Shown one piece after another: positions 47,319 to 57,600 of a DNA stretch of 64,000 nt. How positions within the stretch are numbered: position 1 is the first letter of the stretch; each line of letters begins with the position of its first letter. The notes under the pieces are model-generated. The model was not told the origin of the DNA, did no database searches, and saw only the letters and a list, made by a program, of their open reading frames with translations. The stretch is from positions 1,552,754 through 1,616,753 of the forward strand of contig JAJEKV010000051.1 in NCBI GenBank assembly GCA_021234155.1, in the 5' to 3' direction. The stretch comes from Isoetes taiwanensis. Lineage: Eukaryota; Streptophyta; Lycopodiopsida; Isoetales; Isoetaceae. Made by a program: the position numbers and the translations under genes.

Positions 47319-48289
47319 GCAAAGACCTCTGAGGCTATTTATTGTAGTATGCTCCTAGATAGAGCCCTGTATTATCCCGTTATATGCGGCCTGTGCACAA
47401 GAGCCCACCGGGTCATAGATGCTATGGTACTGGCTTAGCACCAGACAAGGAACACAGTGGTGAAGTGGAGGTGGGGTCTTGCACGAACATAAAAGGCTCC
47501 CCTGACTCCTATAGCGAGCTAGACCTGATAGCCGGCCACGTAGAGGGGCGGGTATGGGTCCGACACTGGTGGGAAGGTGTGACCCGTGATGGGGCACCTT
47601 GCACTTTGAGTAGATTTAGGGTGAGTAAGCCCGCACGCGAATGCGGGGCGCCCATGCGGCACGTATTCTCTAGCTCGCCCATGGAGCCACCGTGGATTCT
47701 CGAAGGGGACGCCTCCCCGACCTGCCTCATCTGGACCGGGCTTCATGAACCCCGAATAGGCTCGGCAGGTGATGCCTCGAGCCCGCGCTCTCCCAAGGCT
47801 ATAGCGACGCCATAGCGAATTGACCCATCCGCAAAGTGTGCAATGGAGGGGCGGATGGAGGGACAACCCTAGCCAATGTTCTATGCCAGCCAATGCCATG
47901 TCAAGATTCTCGGCTCGCTGATCTCTTGAGGCCTAGCCGTCACCGATCCTCACCGAGTCCGAACCGGGTAGAACCATGGGTTTGGGGTGTTTTTCTTAGG
48001 TTTAGATGCATATTCTTTGCCGCTGGTATTTGATGGATATGCCACCCTTCGAGGTGGTTATTTATATGTGATTTATGCCGTGGTGCTAACCCTTGTATTC
48101 ACGCTCCGCGACGTAGGAGCCCTATTGAAGGCGTAATGTAATGACCCTTTTCAGGTCCTTCTTTTCGCATCGTGATTATAGATGGCCCGAAATAGACAGA
48201 GGGTTCCGCCATGGCGAAGTTGGTCGCCATGGGAGGGAAAGTCCCGTGATGTATACGCCCGAGGGTCGATATGTTCGTGGAGCGCCACG
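47316..48289 (+). repeat. 5' LTR of element D, second part
   Basis: It starts GACCTCTGAGGC and follows 58850-59824 to the terminus, here AGCGCCACG instead of AGCGTCACA. The next bases are the PBS. Together with 41088-41655 it gives a complete 5' LTR apart from about 125 deleted bases. Confidence 0.9.
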
Positions 48290-48290
48290 G

Positions 48291-48304
48291 TGGTATCGAG
48301 CATG
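48291..48304 (+). other. Primer-binding site of element D (degenerate initiator tRNA-Met type)
   Basis: TGGTATCGAGCATGG follows the LTR end by one base. It equals TGGTATCAGAGC with one base lost, consistent with initiator tRNA-Met priming as in element B. Confidence 0.75.
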
Positions 48305-48560
48305 GTTCCGGGAAGCCAAACTATTGCGACCGCCACATACTAACTCGATAGATCGTTAGCTAGAGAGTGAGGATTTTGGAGTAGTATGAGTTTTTGGGTG
48401 GTGTAATGGATGCCGTCATGCTTGCTTTAACGTGGTCTAATTGTAATTAAGAGGGGTGTACCCGGTACCCAACCCTAACCCTAAGTGGCGGGCAGGGGGT
48501 ACCCGGTGTGTCATTTGGCGCCAGTAGAAACCTCGGGGTAGGGGTGCCCGCCACCTGCGG

Positions 48561-48592
<32 letters not shown>

Positions 48593-48904
48593 CTAACCCT
48601 AAGTGGCGGGCAGGGGGTACCCGGACGCCGCTGGCGCCCGTGGCGACGTCGAGGTAGGGGGTGCCCGCCACCTCGAAAAACGCGCTCCGCCACTTTTTCA
48701 TAAAAAGTTTTTTTAGGGTTAAAATTTTAAAAGTTAGTCAAAGGTAACTTTTCTTTCACTTTTTTGCCTAGCGCTTCCTTGAGCTCCGCCTAGCCGCCAT
48801 AGCCGCCGGAATTGGAAGCTTCTCTCCGCCATAGCCAGACCTCGTCCCTCACCTTTCACTCTCAAGTGCCTGCCCAGCGCCCACCTAGTTCCTGCCTTTC
48901 AAGG
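48305..48904 (+). other. Leader of element D with a ~120-bp duplication
   Basis: CCCTAACCCTAAGTGGCGGG and its surroundings occur twice (about 48471 and 48591), each copy followed by a GGTGCCCGCCACCT block. A run of A (about 48560-48589) separates them. A pyrimidine-rich stretch leads to the ATG at 48905. Confidence 0.6.
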
Positions 48905-50248
48905 ATGGAGGAAGCCAAGCAAGTCTACTCGCGTAAGCCTCGCTACTCCAAGTCCCCTATAGAGTCTCTGATGGCTCAACTGCTGCCACGCCCAAACCCC
49001 TCGCCTGAGGAGGAGGCCAAAACAGAGGAGCTACTGGAGTACTTTGTCAAACGCTTCTATGAAGGAGTTAGGATACCTTTTCCGCTCTTTTGCTATAACG
49101 AGCGCCGTGTGTACAAGCTTAATGCCATCCAAGAAACGCATAATCGTAGTTGAGCGGGGAAGATGGCGCCCAAAAGTATACACCGGTACTTCCCACCGGA
49201 AGGGGACGAGCAATCTGAAGCGGAGGCCATACAAACACACTCCCAAAACATTTTGCAAATGGCACAAGCGACTGCAGTGGCTTGTATCGATGACCCGTTT
49301 CCGGATACCGCTATCTAGGAAACGGATGTGCCTCTTTGATGGGGATCCTACACTCTCCCAGCTTTTTCATATGAGGAGGAAACTAATCGCATTATCCGAA
49401 GCCGAACACCCGAATTCTTCACGTGATCAATTCCAAAGGCCCGCCGAAATGATATGCGCCCAACCCTCCACGCTTATTTTCTCGAACTTAAATGTAAGAA
49501 CGTAGATTCTGGATAGCCGTGAAAAGCGAAAGCAGAGGGAGCAAAAGCTCCCTAGCACAAGCACGTAAGGCAACACACGATTTGACTGAGGAGGCCGCTA
49601 AGCTTCGAGAGGATACTATCCATCGCCAGCAAAGTAGAACAAGAGCGTAATCAAGAGAATGCGTGACGGCGCAGGAGAGAGCAAGAGAGGCAACCGGGCC
49701 GAAGGAGCCGGCCGAGGAAGGAAGAGGAAGAAAGGCATCGCAAGAGAAACCACCGCTAAGTCCGTGTTCCTCGCCGAAGACAAAAGAAGACACCCCAAAT
49801 ATCTGGTGCTCAGTATAAGGATCAGCTTAGGGCTCGAGGAGGAATCGCTAAGGCTGCAGGGGATAACCGGCGGGACAACATCATCCGTAAAGCCCGGCAT
49901 CCCGGAACAACAGGGAAGACTCTATCCGGAGCTGCACCCCAACCTAGGAGGAGGCATCGTTACAAGCCTGGTACCGTGGCACTTCGAGAGATAAGGAAGT
50001 ACCAGAAATCCACTGAGTTTCTCTTACGAAAACTTCCTTTCCAGCGTCTGGTCCGAGAGATTGCCCAAGAATTTAAGACGGACCTTCGTTTTCAAACTCA
50101 TGCCATTCTAGCACTTCAGGAGGCGGCCGAGGCTTACTTGGTGGCCCTCTTTGGCGATGCAAACCTATGTGCCATCCATGCCAAGCGAGTAACCATCATG
50201 ACAAAAGACCTACAGTTGGCACGCCGGATCCGTGGGGAACGGTCGTAA
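48905..50248 (+). pseudogene. Fusion ORF of element D: N-region, coiled coil and histone H3 fold
   Basis: From ATG 48905 the frame gives an acidic/helical N-region (to 49153). After a shift it continues in a very basic segment (49140-49505), then in a coiled-coil-like stretch (around 49555-49650, ATHDLTEEAAKLREDT). The last frame, open from 49760 to TAA at 50246, contains QYKDQLRA, a basic linker (RRRHRYKPG) and then a complete H3 fold: [78 protein letters not shown]. Loop 1 has the canonical H3 length, not the longer CENH3 loop. The ARTKQTARKS tail is missing. H3 normally forms the nucleosome core; a role here is unknown. At least three frameshifts. An AT-rich 3' UTR-like stretch ending in 16 A (50364-50379) follows. 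Confidence 0.85.
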
Positions 50249-50497
50249 TTATGTACATAACAATTTTGTATCTATGTAAATCGGAATATATATATTAATA
50301 CAGAACTGTTTTGACTTCTTATTTTAAATTGTGAATTTTCCTACAATTACAAAAATTAACTGAAAAAAAAAAAAAAAAGAGATGATGAGCTGGCGCCTTG
50401 AACGCCGTGCCCAGCAAGTTAAATATTCAGAGTCATTTTAGAGTTTCATCATTTCTTACTCCTGTTTCCTTCTTCCTCCCATCTTCCGCCTGCAGTG
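50249..50497 (+). other. Spacer after the H3-like ORF with poly(A) and splice-acceptor-like end
   Basis: It is AT-rich with TTTTGTATC and AATATATATATTAATA words and a run of 16 A at about 50364. It then changes to a pyrimidine-rich tract (CTTCTTCCTCCCATCTTCCG) ending in CTGCAG just before the ATG of ORF3 at 50498. It reads like a 3' UTR followed by a second gene's 5' leader. Confidence 0.5.
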
Positions 50498-51906
50498 ATG
50501 GACTACGCTGGCCGACTAGCATGGTATATGGGAGGCGAGCAATGGGACCCCCAGGTTCCTTACCCTCTCTTGGATTGTATGTTGCGAGTTCACCGACCTC
50601 ATCGACAATATCTTGGCCCACCACGACTATCGCGACCTTTGTAGAGTTCTATGATGAGGAAATATTGCCTGAGGTGGAATTCTTTGGGGAACCGCCCCAA
50701 CCTTATCTTCACAGAGATATTGTGGAGCATATGTTGGGAGATGATCGCCACAGTTATGACATCCTCAAGGGCATCATCAGACGTGCTAAGCACGCTCCCA
50801 TTATTGATTGTGGCTCTAATGGGCTATACTTTGAAGCCCAGTTTGCCCTTGCTCTTATTATGGACAGGTATGTAGATGGTACTGACACCGCTTTAGAGCA
50901 AGCCAAAGCCCCACTTCCTCCAGATCCAGAGGAGGACGAGCAGATAAACTTTGCTGAATTTGTACGATGGAAGGAGTTAGCTAAAGAGAGGCCTTTACCT
51001 CGTAGTAAGGGCCAAGCACTTGTGGGATTGAGTTCGCTTGCTACCATCAAGGTTGGGGATCAAGATTATTTGCTGCTGAGCGACATTCAATGGGCGACGA
51101 ATATATCGCAATAAGGGTAAGCAGAGGACTGCTCACCTTCTCTATGAGCTGGCCGAATATTGTCAGGGTCAGCATGATTTCATTGATTACTCTCGCCCCA
51201 ATTATGCGCCAGAGATACATCAGCTGCTCAATTATCAATCTCTTGATGTTGAGCCTATCAGCACACTCTTGTCCTTGCGCCAGTTAATGATTCAGGGTAC
51301 CCCATCTTCAGTTCCTGAATCAGCTTTCCAGGCTACGGGGCCACATGTGCCCAACATCAACGACGTCGTCGTCAAGCTGGAGGACGACCCAACCATGGAG
51401 GATTTATGTGATGAGAACCAGTATGCTCAGGAGGAGAAAGACTTTGCCATGGAGGAGGAACTACCTCAGAATTTGGAGTCTGAGTTGGCCTCTTCAACCC
51501 ATCCAATGGTTCAGGGCCTGAAATGCCATATTACCCGCTTTTTCTTGTCGGCTTTTTACAAGCGCATGGTTCTCTTCTTTGCTAAGGCAATTGCCCCCGG
51601 AAGCGAGGCGGTCAGTATGGGCATTAAGGGCACTTTCCACCACAAAGTGACCACAAGAAGTTAGCTCCTAACCTTGAGCGGATCATCCTAGTGAACCGTG
51701 ATCTTGCCATTGCGGTGTTTGACCATGAGATTGGTTCTTGGATGAACATGAGTCTGGCTGGTTAGCGCCCATTGGCTACAAATGTTCCTCCAGAAATAGC
51801 TTCATCAGCTGCCTCATCAGTTAATCCTAGCGTGTTACTCCTACAGCATCGACCAGAGCCCCAGTTTGATACTCAAGCACAAGATGTTGACGGATCGACC
51901 TCTTAG
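50498..51906 (+). pseudogene. ORF3 of element D, unknown retrotransposon protein
   Basis: The start ATG lies three bases after a CTGCAG acceptor-like site. The protein begins MDYAGRLAWYMGGEQWDP and continues, with shifts near 50580 and 50630, in FVEFYDEEILPEVEFFGEPP, PYLHRDIVEHMLGDD and YDILKGIIRR. RWKELAKE and DYLLLSDI follow; after another shift near 51095 it reads LLYELAEYC, an acidic stretch rich in Glu/Asp, and HITRFFLSAFYKRMVLFFA. A last shift near 51660 leads to TAG at 51906. Length without shifts is about 470 residues. No known domain, signal peptide or membrane segment. The homologue in fragment E keeps the same blocks. Confidence 0.6.
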
Positions 51907-52150
51907 TTTTAGGTTTCATTGGGTCATCGTATGAAGTTTTGTTAATTTTGATTGGCATTACCTCTAGTGGGCCAACACTAAAACCTATATACTGTTTTCA
52001 ATCTTATATATATTCCGGATATCTTCTTATGTTCTTGCACTGTTGAAATCATTGAATTGTTTTCTCCTTTCAATGATTAATTATCTTCCTTTAAGTTGGA
52101 GTGGAAGGAAATTGTTCAATGTATATATAATTATTCCTGTCGTCTTGCAG
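51907..52150 (+). other. Spacer between ORF3 and ORF4, 3' UTR-like then acceptor-like
   Basis: It is T-rich with TTTTGTTAATTTTG and TCTTATATATATTCC wording and ends in TTCCTGTCGTCTTGCAG (52150), a good plant 3' splice site. An intron upstream of ORF4 is likely. Confidence 0.45.
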
Positions 52151-52611
52151 AAGAAACACTTGAGGAATACCAGGACAGGATCACCGATCTGATAAGAATG
52201 GATGAACAGGGACCTCCTGAACAGGACTATGGGGAACGATACAACGAGTATCCTGAACGGGAAGTTGACGATGACATAGCGGAGCTTAGGGTGCCGGAAC
52301 AACCTTATGATCCTGACAAGGGGATGGAAATAGTTACTCTCCTTCGAGAACGTGCGTACGATGATCTGAAATGGACTCTTTCCCATACTTGGGATTATTG
52401 GAATATGACCCCACATCAAGCTTTTGATGATGCTAATGATCATCTCTGGCAAATCTTCTACGCACTGCGAAGGCTCTTCAACCTTCTGATTATTAGCCCC
52501 ACTTGGGATTATCAACCCGTTATTATCCGTGCTTGGGCACGTTACAAGCTCGCGTCCGTTTGGCGTGAGAGTGTGCGCTATGCCGTCATGTATCCCTACG
52601 CAAACCCTTAA
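52151..52611 (+). CDS. ORF4 of element D, unknown acidic protein
   Basis: An uninterrupted frame runs from the acceptor-like TTGCAG (52150) to TAA at 52609. The first ATG is at 52198, giving 137 residues; the exon could also join an upstream exon. The first third is very acidic (EYPEREVDDDIAELRVPEQ). The rest is rich in Trp, Tyr and Leu (SHTWDYWNMTPHQAFDDAND, FYALRRLFNLLIISPTW) and may form a helical domain. No family recognised. It is the only extra ORF of this element without a visible frameshift. A 3' UTR-like, T-rich stretch follows to about 52880. Confidence 0.5.
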
Positions 52612-52887
52612 GCCGTAATTTCCAGTTTTGTGTGTTCCTATGTTTCACTATGGCTAGGAAATGGCCTGTATCAGGCCTCTCTATGTATTATATAACTATA
52701 AGTTTATAACTGTGTTCCGTATGAACTTCTTTGATGTAACCGTCATTTCGATTGTAATTGGAAGCTTCCGTCCTTTTTCGTGTTCACTTTGTGTTTCTCG
52801 ATACTACTCAAAATGACTTTGTTATAACACTTATTGTTATCGTACTCTTTCTTATATCATCGTATGTTTAATATAGGCGGTGCACGA

Positions 52888-54033
52888 ATGCCGCTGGCGA
52901 TACCCTCAAACGCCGGTCGGTTAACACCCGAACAAGAATTGATGTCGATGAAAAGACGGTTAGGCGATTACGGCCTACGCCTTGCATGCTAACCCACCAC
53001 AAAGATGTACAACAGATGCACCGGAGTTACCTCCGTTGCCACCTAGTCCACCTGCACAGCAGCCGTCCCCACCACGAACCAGTCCTGTACCCGTGCGGAA
53101 GAGGTCCCACTCTAAACGCCGATGGAGCTCCTCTAGAGACAGTGCCACCTCCTCAAAGTCTGCCACTTCAGTGTCATCTGAATCATCCGCATCATCTGGT
53201 GGTCATGCAAAGCGCCGAGATAAGGAGTACCGCAAGAGGCAGTTGATACTGACCATAACTAGTATATGGAAGAATAGGAAATTGGCCCGGTTTGATGGGA
53301 AATCTAGAGGGCGGCTTGAATGCCGAATCTCGGCTGGACGAAATGAAGGAGTTCGGCAGTCCTATGGCATGACAGAGAGAAGGATACAGAAAGGTTGCCA
53401 CCACAAACCCACGGAGCTGCCTGTATTTGGTGGAAGGGCTATGCCGTGAGCCAAACATCCGGACAGAGTAGATGCAAATTCGTAAAGTTTGCCAAGGCCT
53501 TCAAATCGCATTATGTGCCTCGTGCACATAAATGCCAACAGATCCGAACTTTCTACAAAGTTGGAGCGAAGAGTATGTCCGCATGTGCTTACACGGATGA
53601 GTTTATGCGCCGAGACCAGTATGTACCGGTATGAATGAGAAAAGGGCGTTGGAGGGCTATATTGAGGGTTTGGCACCATCGATCAAACGGATGGTTAAGG
53701 CCATCGACCAAATCGGCTTGATTACCGAGGCGAAAGCATTGAGCCTCGAGGAGGACATACCAAGGAATCGGTATCCGCTTACGCTTCTTACTCAGCAACC
53801 ACGGCCGTCCACACCTTACAAACCCGCTCTCCAAGTCCGGGGCCCTCTCAGCCCGAAACTCTTACGATTCCGCCGGAGAAGAAAGTCGCTTAACGCACGG
53901 ATAAGCGAACAATGCTGGTAAGGAAGTTCAAAACCTCTTACCCATTCCTAAAGAGGCGGAAACAAATGCGCCGAGATAAGGCATGTTACAGTGTATGAGG
54001 CCCGGACACTTCATGCACTTGCCCATATGTTAC
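52888..54033 (+). pseudogene. Gag of element D
   Basis: From the ATG at 52888 the frame starts MPLAIPSNAGRLTPEQELM. After shifts it holds a Ser-rich, basic segment (53100-53250), the retrotransposon gag domain with CKFVKFAKAFKSHYVPRAHK and YTDEFMRRDQYVPV, then EKRALEGYIEGLAPSIKRMV. A zinc knuckle (CMRPGHFMH and following Cys) lies at about 53985-54033, split by frame. Gag forms the particle and binds the genomic RNA. At least four shifts and several stops. Confidence 0.8.
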
Positions 54034-54169
54034 CCAGACGCCTGCCGCCATGGCCGAATCTTGATCGGGGCGATATTGAGTCAACATTACCGTTGACGAG
54101 GACGCCCCGAGTACATTCCGCGGTGCGTCTCATATCCTTGCAGCTATAGAAACCGCAATGCCGAAAGTC

Positions 54170-54310
54170 ACTTACCGTCATTTCCACTATAGGCCAAATA
54201 GACAGTAAGCCTTTTGTAATTCTTATGGATACGGGGAGTACACATAATTTTGCTTCTCCTAGAATGGCCCAGGTCCTACAACTGCGAAACCCTAAGGTCA
54301 CGACCGAGAC
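54170..54310 (+). pseudogene. Aspartic protease of element D
   Basis: The block STIGQIDSKPFVILMDTGST carries the catalytic DTG (about 54228-54236), followed by THNFASPRMA. This is the retropepsin-like protease that cleaves the polyprotein. Only this core is readable; the flanks are shifted. Confidence 0.85.
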
Positions 54311-54779
54311 CTGTCACTTTAGCCAGTGGTAAGGTTAGACATACGCGATGGTCGCCGCATCAACCTTAAGATGCACGTTGCCAGCGCACCGGTTGCTATG
54401 GGTGCCGAAAGTTAATGGATATTGGCAAATCGACCTCATTGTTGGAATGGAATTCTTGGCATCCGCAAAAGCCAACATAGATCGCGAGAAGAGAGAAGTT
54501 ACCTTCAACGCAGCTAATGGAGCCCGGTAACTATAAAAGGTGAACCATTCAACCCTATCATGCAGTCTATGTCCATTCGACAGTTAGATAAAGCTATACG
54601 CAAGCAAAAGCTCCTCTGCGTTATTAGACTTGCTTCCATTGAGTCAGATGCTAAGCAAAACCAAGTAATCAACACCTTGCCACGAGGGGATTGCCAAGAT
54701 TCTCCATGAATTTAGCGATCTTTTCCCGGCGAGATCCGTAAGCTTCCTCCTTTTAGAGGGGTAGAATGTGAGATAGCTT

Positions 54780-55676
54780 TAGAGCCGTGCACTAAGCCTA
54801 CCGGAAGGCCCCGCACAGCATGAGTCCCCCAGCACTGGCGTGAGCTTAAGAAGCAACTTCAAGAGCTACTAAACCTAGGTTTTATTCGACCTAGCGTTTC
54901 GCCCTTTGGTGCCCCTATTCTTTTTGTAAAGAAAAAGGACGGCTCCTTGAGAATGTGTATTGATTATCGGCAATTCAACAAGCATACCATCAAAAACCGC
55001 TATGCTTTGCCGAGAGCAGATGATCTAATGGACCAGTTGCAAGGGGCCAAATATTTTTCAAAGATTGACCTTCGCTCGGGATATCATCAGATAAGGATTA
55101 AGGAGGACATCCATAAATCTGCTTTTCGCACTAGATATGGGCATTATGAGTTTACCGTTATGCCTTTCGGATTAACTAATGCCCCCGCAACGTTTATGCG
55201 GTTAATGAACGATGTTTTCCGACAATACTTGGATGATTTTGTTGTCATTTTCTTTGACGACATTCTCATCTACAGTAAGACTCTAGAAGAGCATGAGAAA
55301 CATCTTAAATTGGCCCTACAAAAGTTAAGACGTCATCAGCTATTTGCCAAGTTCTCTAAGTGCAAGTTTGCCACTCAAAAGGTTGACTATTTGGGCCATA
55401 TCATTTCTGCAGAGGGAATTGCTACAGATCCAGCAAAAATAGAGGCCGTAAGGGAATGGCCTATTCCAGAAAATGTCTCCGAGGTCCGAAGTTTCTTGGG
55501 ATTAGCAGGATACTATCGAAAGTTTGTAAAGGATTTTGCAAGGATTGCAGCACCTCTTACAAACCTTACAAAGCATGAGAAGGTGAAGGATTGGATGGAG
55601 CACTGGAAGACTAAGGTTCAGGGAAATTTCCAGCAGCTTAAAGATGCCTTAACGCCGCCACCCGCTTCTCACGCTG
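54780..55676 (+). pseudogene. Reverse transcriptase of element D
   Basis: An almost continuous frame contains [52 protein letters not shown] (first catalytic Asp), [13 protein letters not shown] and [11 protein letters not shown] (paired Asp, F-F-D-D), then [14 protein letters not shown] and [18 protein letters not shown] of the connection domain. It copies the element RNA into DNA. The N-terminal edge has one shift near 54830; the C-terminal edge shifts near 55650. It is about 60 percent identical by eye to RT of element B. Confidence 0.92.
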
Positions 55677-56107
55677 TTGATCCTCGACAAGGATAAACTA
55701 GTCGCCACAGATGCCAGTCAAATTGCCACTGGTGGAGTCCTGATGCAAGAAGGCAGGGTTATTGCCTATGATTCAAAGAAGATGAACGAGACGGAACAAC
55801 GATATCCTACCCATGATCAGGAGTTGTTAGTCGTTGTTCGATGCTTCTTGCGAATATGGAGACACTACCTCCTTGGGAGAAGATTCGGTTGGACACGGAT
55901 CACCAAAGTCTCCGTTATTTATCCACCCAACCGAACCTCAACCTCCGTCAGAGGAGATGGATGGAATTTCTTGAAGAATATGATTTTGACATCATGTATA
56001 AGCCTGGAAAGCACAATGTGGTTGCGGATGCATTGTCACGCCACCCCTCGGTAACCCGAACCCATTGTAATGCAATTTCTACACTCACCAGTGAGTTTGG
56101 GAAATGA
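55677..56107 (+). pseudogene. RNase H of element D
   Basis: Two frames overlap: 55677-55850 with VATDASQIATGGVLMQEGRV and [13 protein letters not shown], and 55841-56107 with [11 protein letters not shown] and [17 protein letters not shown]. Catalytic D, E and D are visible. One frameshift near 55845. Confidence 0.9.
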
Positions 56108-57098
56108 TAGAATGTACCTTGGCCACGGATCCCGAAGTTCTCAGGAAATCTTGGCTAGTTTGAGTAAGGAAGCACGCACAGATAAAGAACGCGAAGCTTT
56201 CCGTTCATATAAGAAAGAGGGCAATTTGTTGTATCACAAGGATAAGTTGTGTGTACCTCTGACTTCCGGGGTGCGTAAGTTAATCCTCCATGACACGCAC
56301 AATAGCCCTATAGCTGGACATGCGGGTTTTATGAAGACCTATTTTAAAATCCGCTCTAGTTACTTTTGGCCTTCCATGAAGAAGGATATTGCTAGATACA
56401 TTAAGCAGTGTCAAGTGTGTCAGCAAACCAAGGCGGAGCAACTAAGAGTTCCAGGAGAGCTGCAGCCTTTGGATGTGCCCCACGCAAAATGGGAAGTAAT
56501 AACCATGGATTTCATTGTGGGCCTTCCACGAACTCTCCGTGGCTATGATGCACTAATGGTGGTCGTCGACAAATTATCAAAAATGGCTCACTTCTTGCCA
56601 TGTCGCATTGCCCGGACCGCCTTCGACATCGCCTTTGCTTTTCGCAAAGAGATCTTCAGGTTGCACGGAATGCCACGGGTTATTGTATCTGACAGGGATC
56701 CCAAATTTGTAAGTGCATTCTGGAAGGATTTCTTCACCACCATCCAGACCAAGCTTGCTATGAGTACCGCATATCATCCTCAGACAGATGGTCAGACAGA
56801 GCGTACCAACCGTATCATAGAGGATATGCTACGAAGTTATGTGTGGAGTAAGCAATCCCAATGGGCTGACTATATTTATCTAGTAGAGTTTGCCTATAAC
56901 GAAGATGAAAACAGAGTCTTCCGAATGTCTCCTTTCATGATAAATTATGGTTATCAATGCCTTACTCCCCACATGGCACAACCCCGTGGTCGAAGTGGAG
57001 GTTTCTCAACAACTCCTCCTGGAGATGCAAGCTTTGGTCGACGAGGTACGTGGTTACTTGCTAGCTGCACGCAGTCGTCAAAAGAGTGTAGCAGATAA
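56080..57098 (+). pseudogene. Integrase of element D
   Basis: The zinc-binding region reads HNSPIAGHAGFMKTYFKI then CQVCQQTK. The catalytic core has MDFIVGLP (D), VIVSDRDPKF (D) and STAYHPQTDGQTERTNR (E), the D,D-35-E triad in normal spacing. It joins the DNA copy into the host genome. The frame stays open to 57098 but leaves the correct frame near 56960, where the C-terminal region continues in another frame. Confidence 0.92.
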
Positions 57099-57600
57099 GC
57101 ACAGGACCCCACGAGTCTTCCAGGTGGGTGAATCGGTTTGGCTTAAGATTAAAGTAAAACAAGCCAAGCTTAAGATTGGTAATTGCAAGAAGTTGGCACC
57201 CAGATGGGCTGGACCGTTCAAAATCACTGAACGTATTGGGGAGCAAGCATATCGCCTGGACTTGCCACCCCGCTTAAAGATCCACAAGGTTTTTCATGTG
57301 AGTCTTCTAAAGCAAAGACACCCTCGATCCAGAGGAGGTTTTGGAAACCCCAACCCTCCCCGGAAATGACAGAGGAGCAGCTAGAGATAGTACCGAAGCT
57401 CTTCTTGATCGAGCTTATAAAACGCACCGGGGAGGACTCAAATGCTGCAATACTTAGTCAAGTGGAAACACTTGCCAGTGGAGGATGCAAACAGATCTTG
57501 AGAAGCACTACCCCGATTTCATGCGTGAATCTCAAGGCCGCACCATCAACGATGCTATCAACCCCGTTCCCGGCGGTAAGCTTGAAGACTTGATTCGCTG
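56947..57600 (+). pseudogene. Integrase C-terminus of element D: GPF motif and chromodomain remnant
   Basis: Frame 56947-57369 contains LAPRWAGPFKITERIGEQAY and HKVFHVSLLK, the GPY/F module of chromovirus integrases. Downstream, in a third frame at about 57440-57520, LQYLVKWKHLPVEDAN is visible, the core of a chromodomain, followed by a HYPDFM-like end after another shift. Chromodomains bind modified histone H3 tails and steer insertion in this group, which is of interest next to an H3-like protein in the same element. Confidence 0.8.

Noticed and set aside
49760-50248. Host histone H3 or CENH3 gene next to the retrotransposon
   Set aside because: It lies inside an element bounded by LTRs, PBS and PPT, is fused to non-histone sequence, lacks the H3 tail, has canonical rather than CENH3 loop 1 length, and has a homologue in fragment E at the same place.
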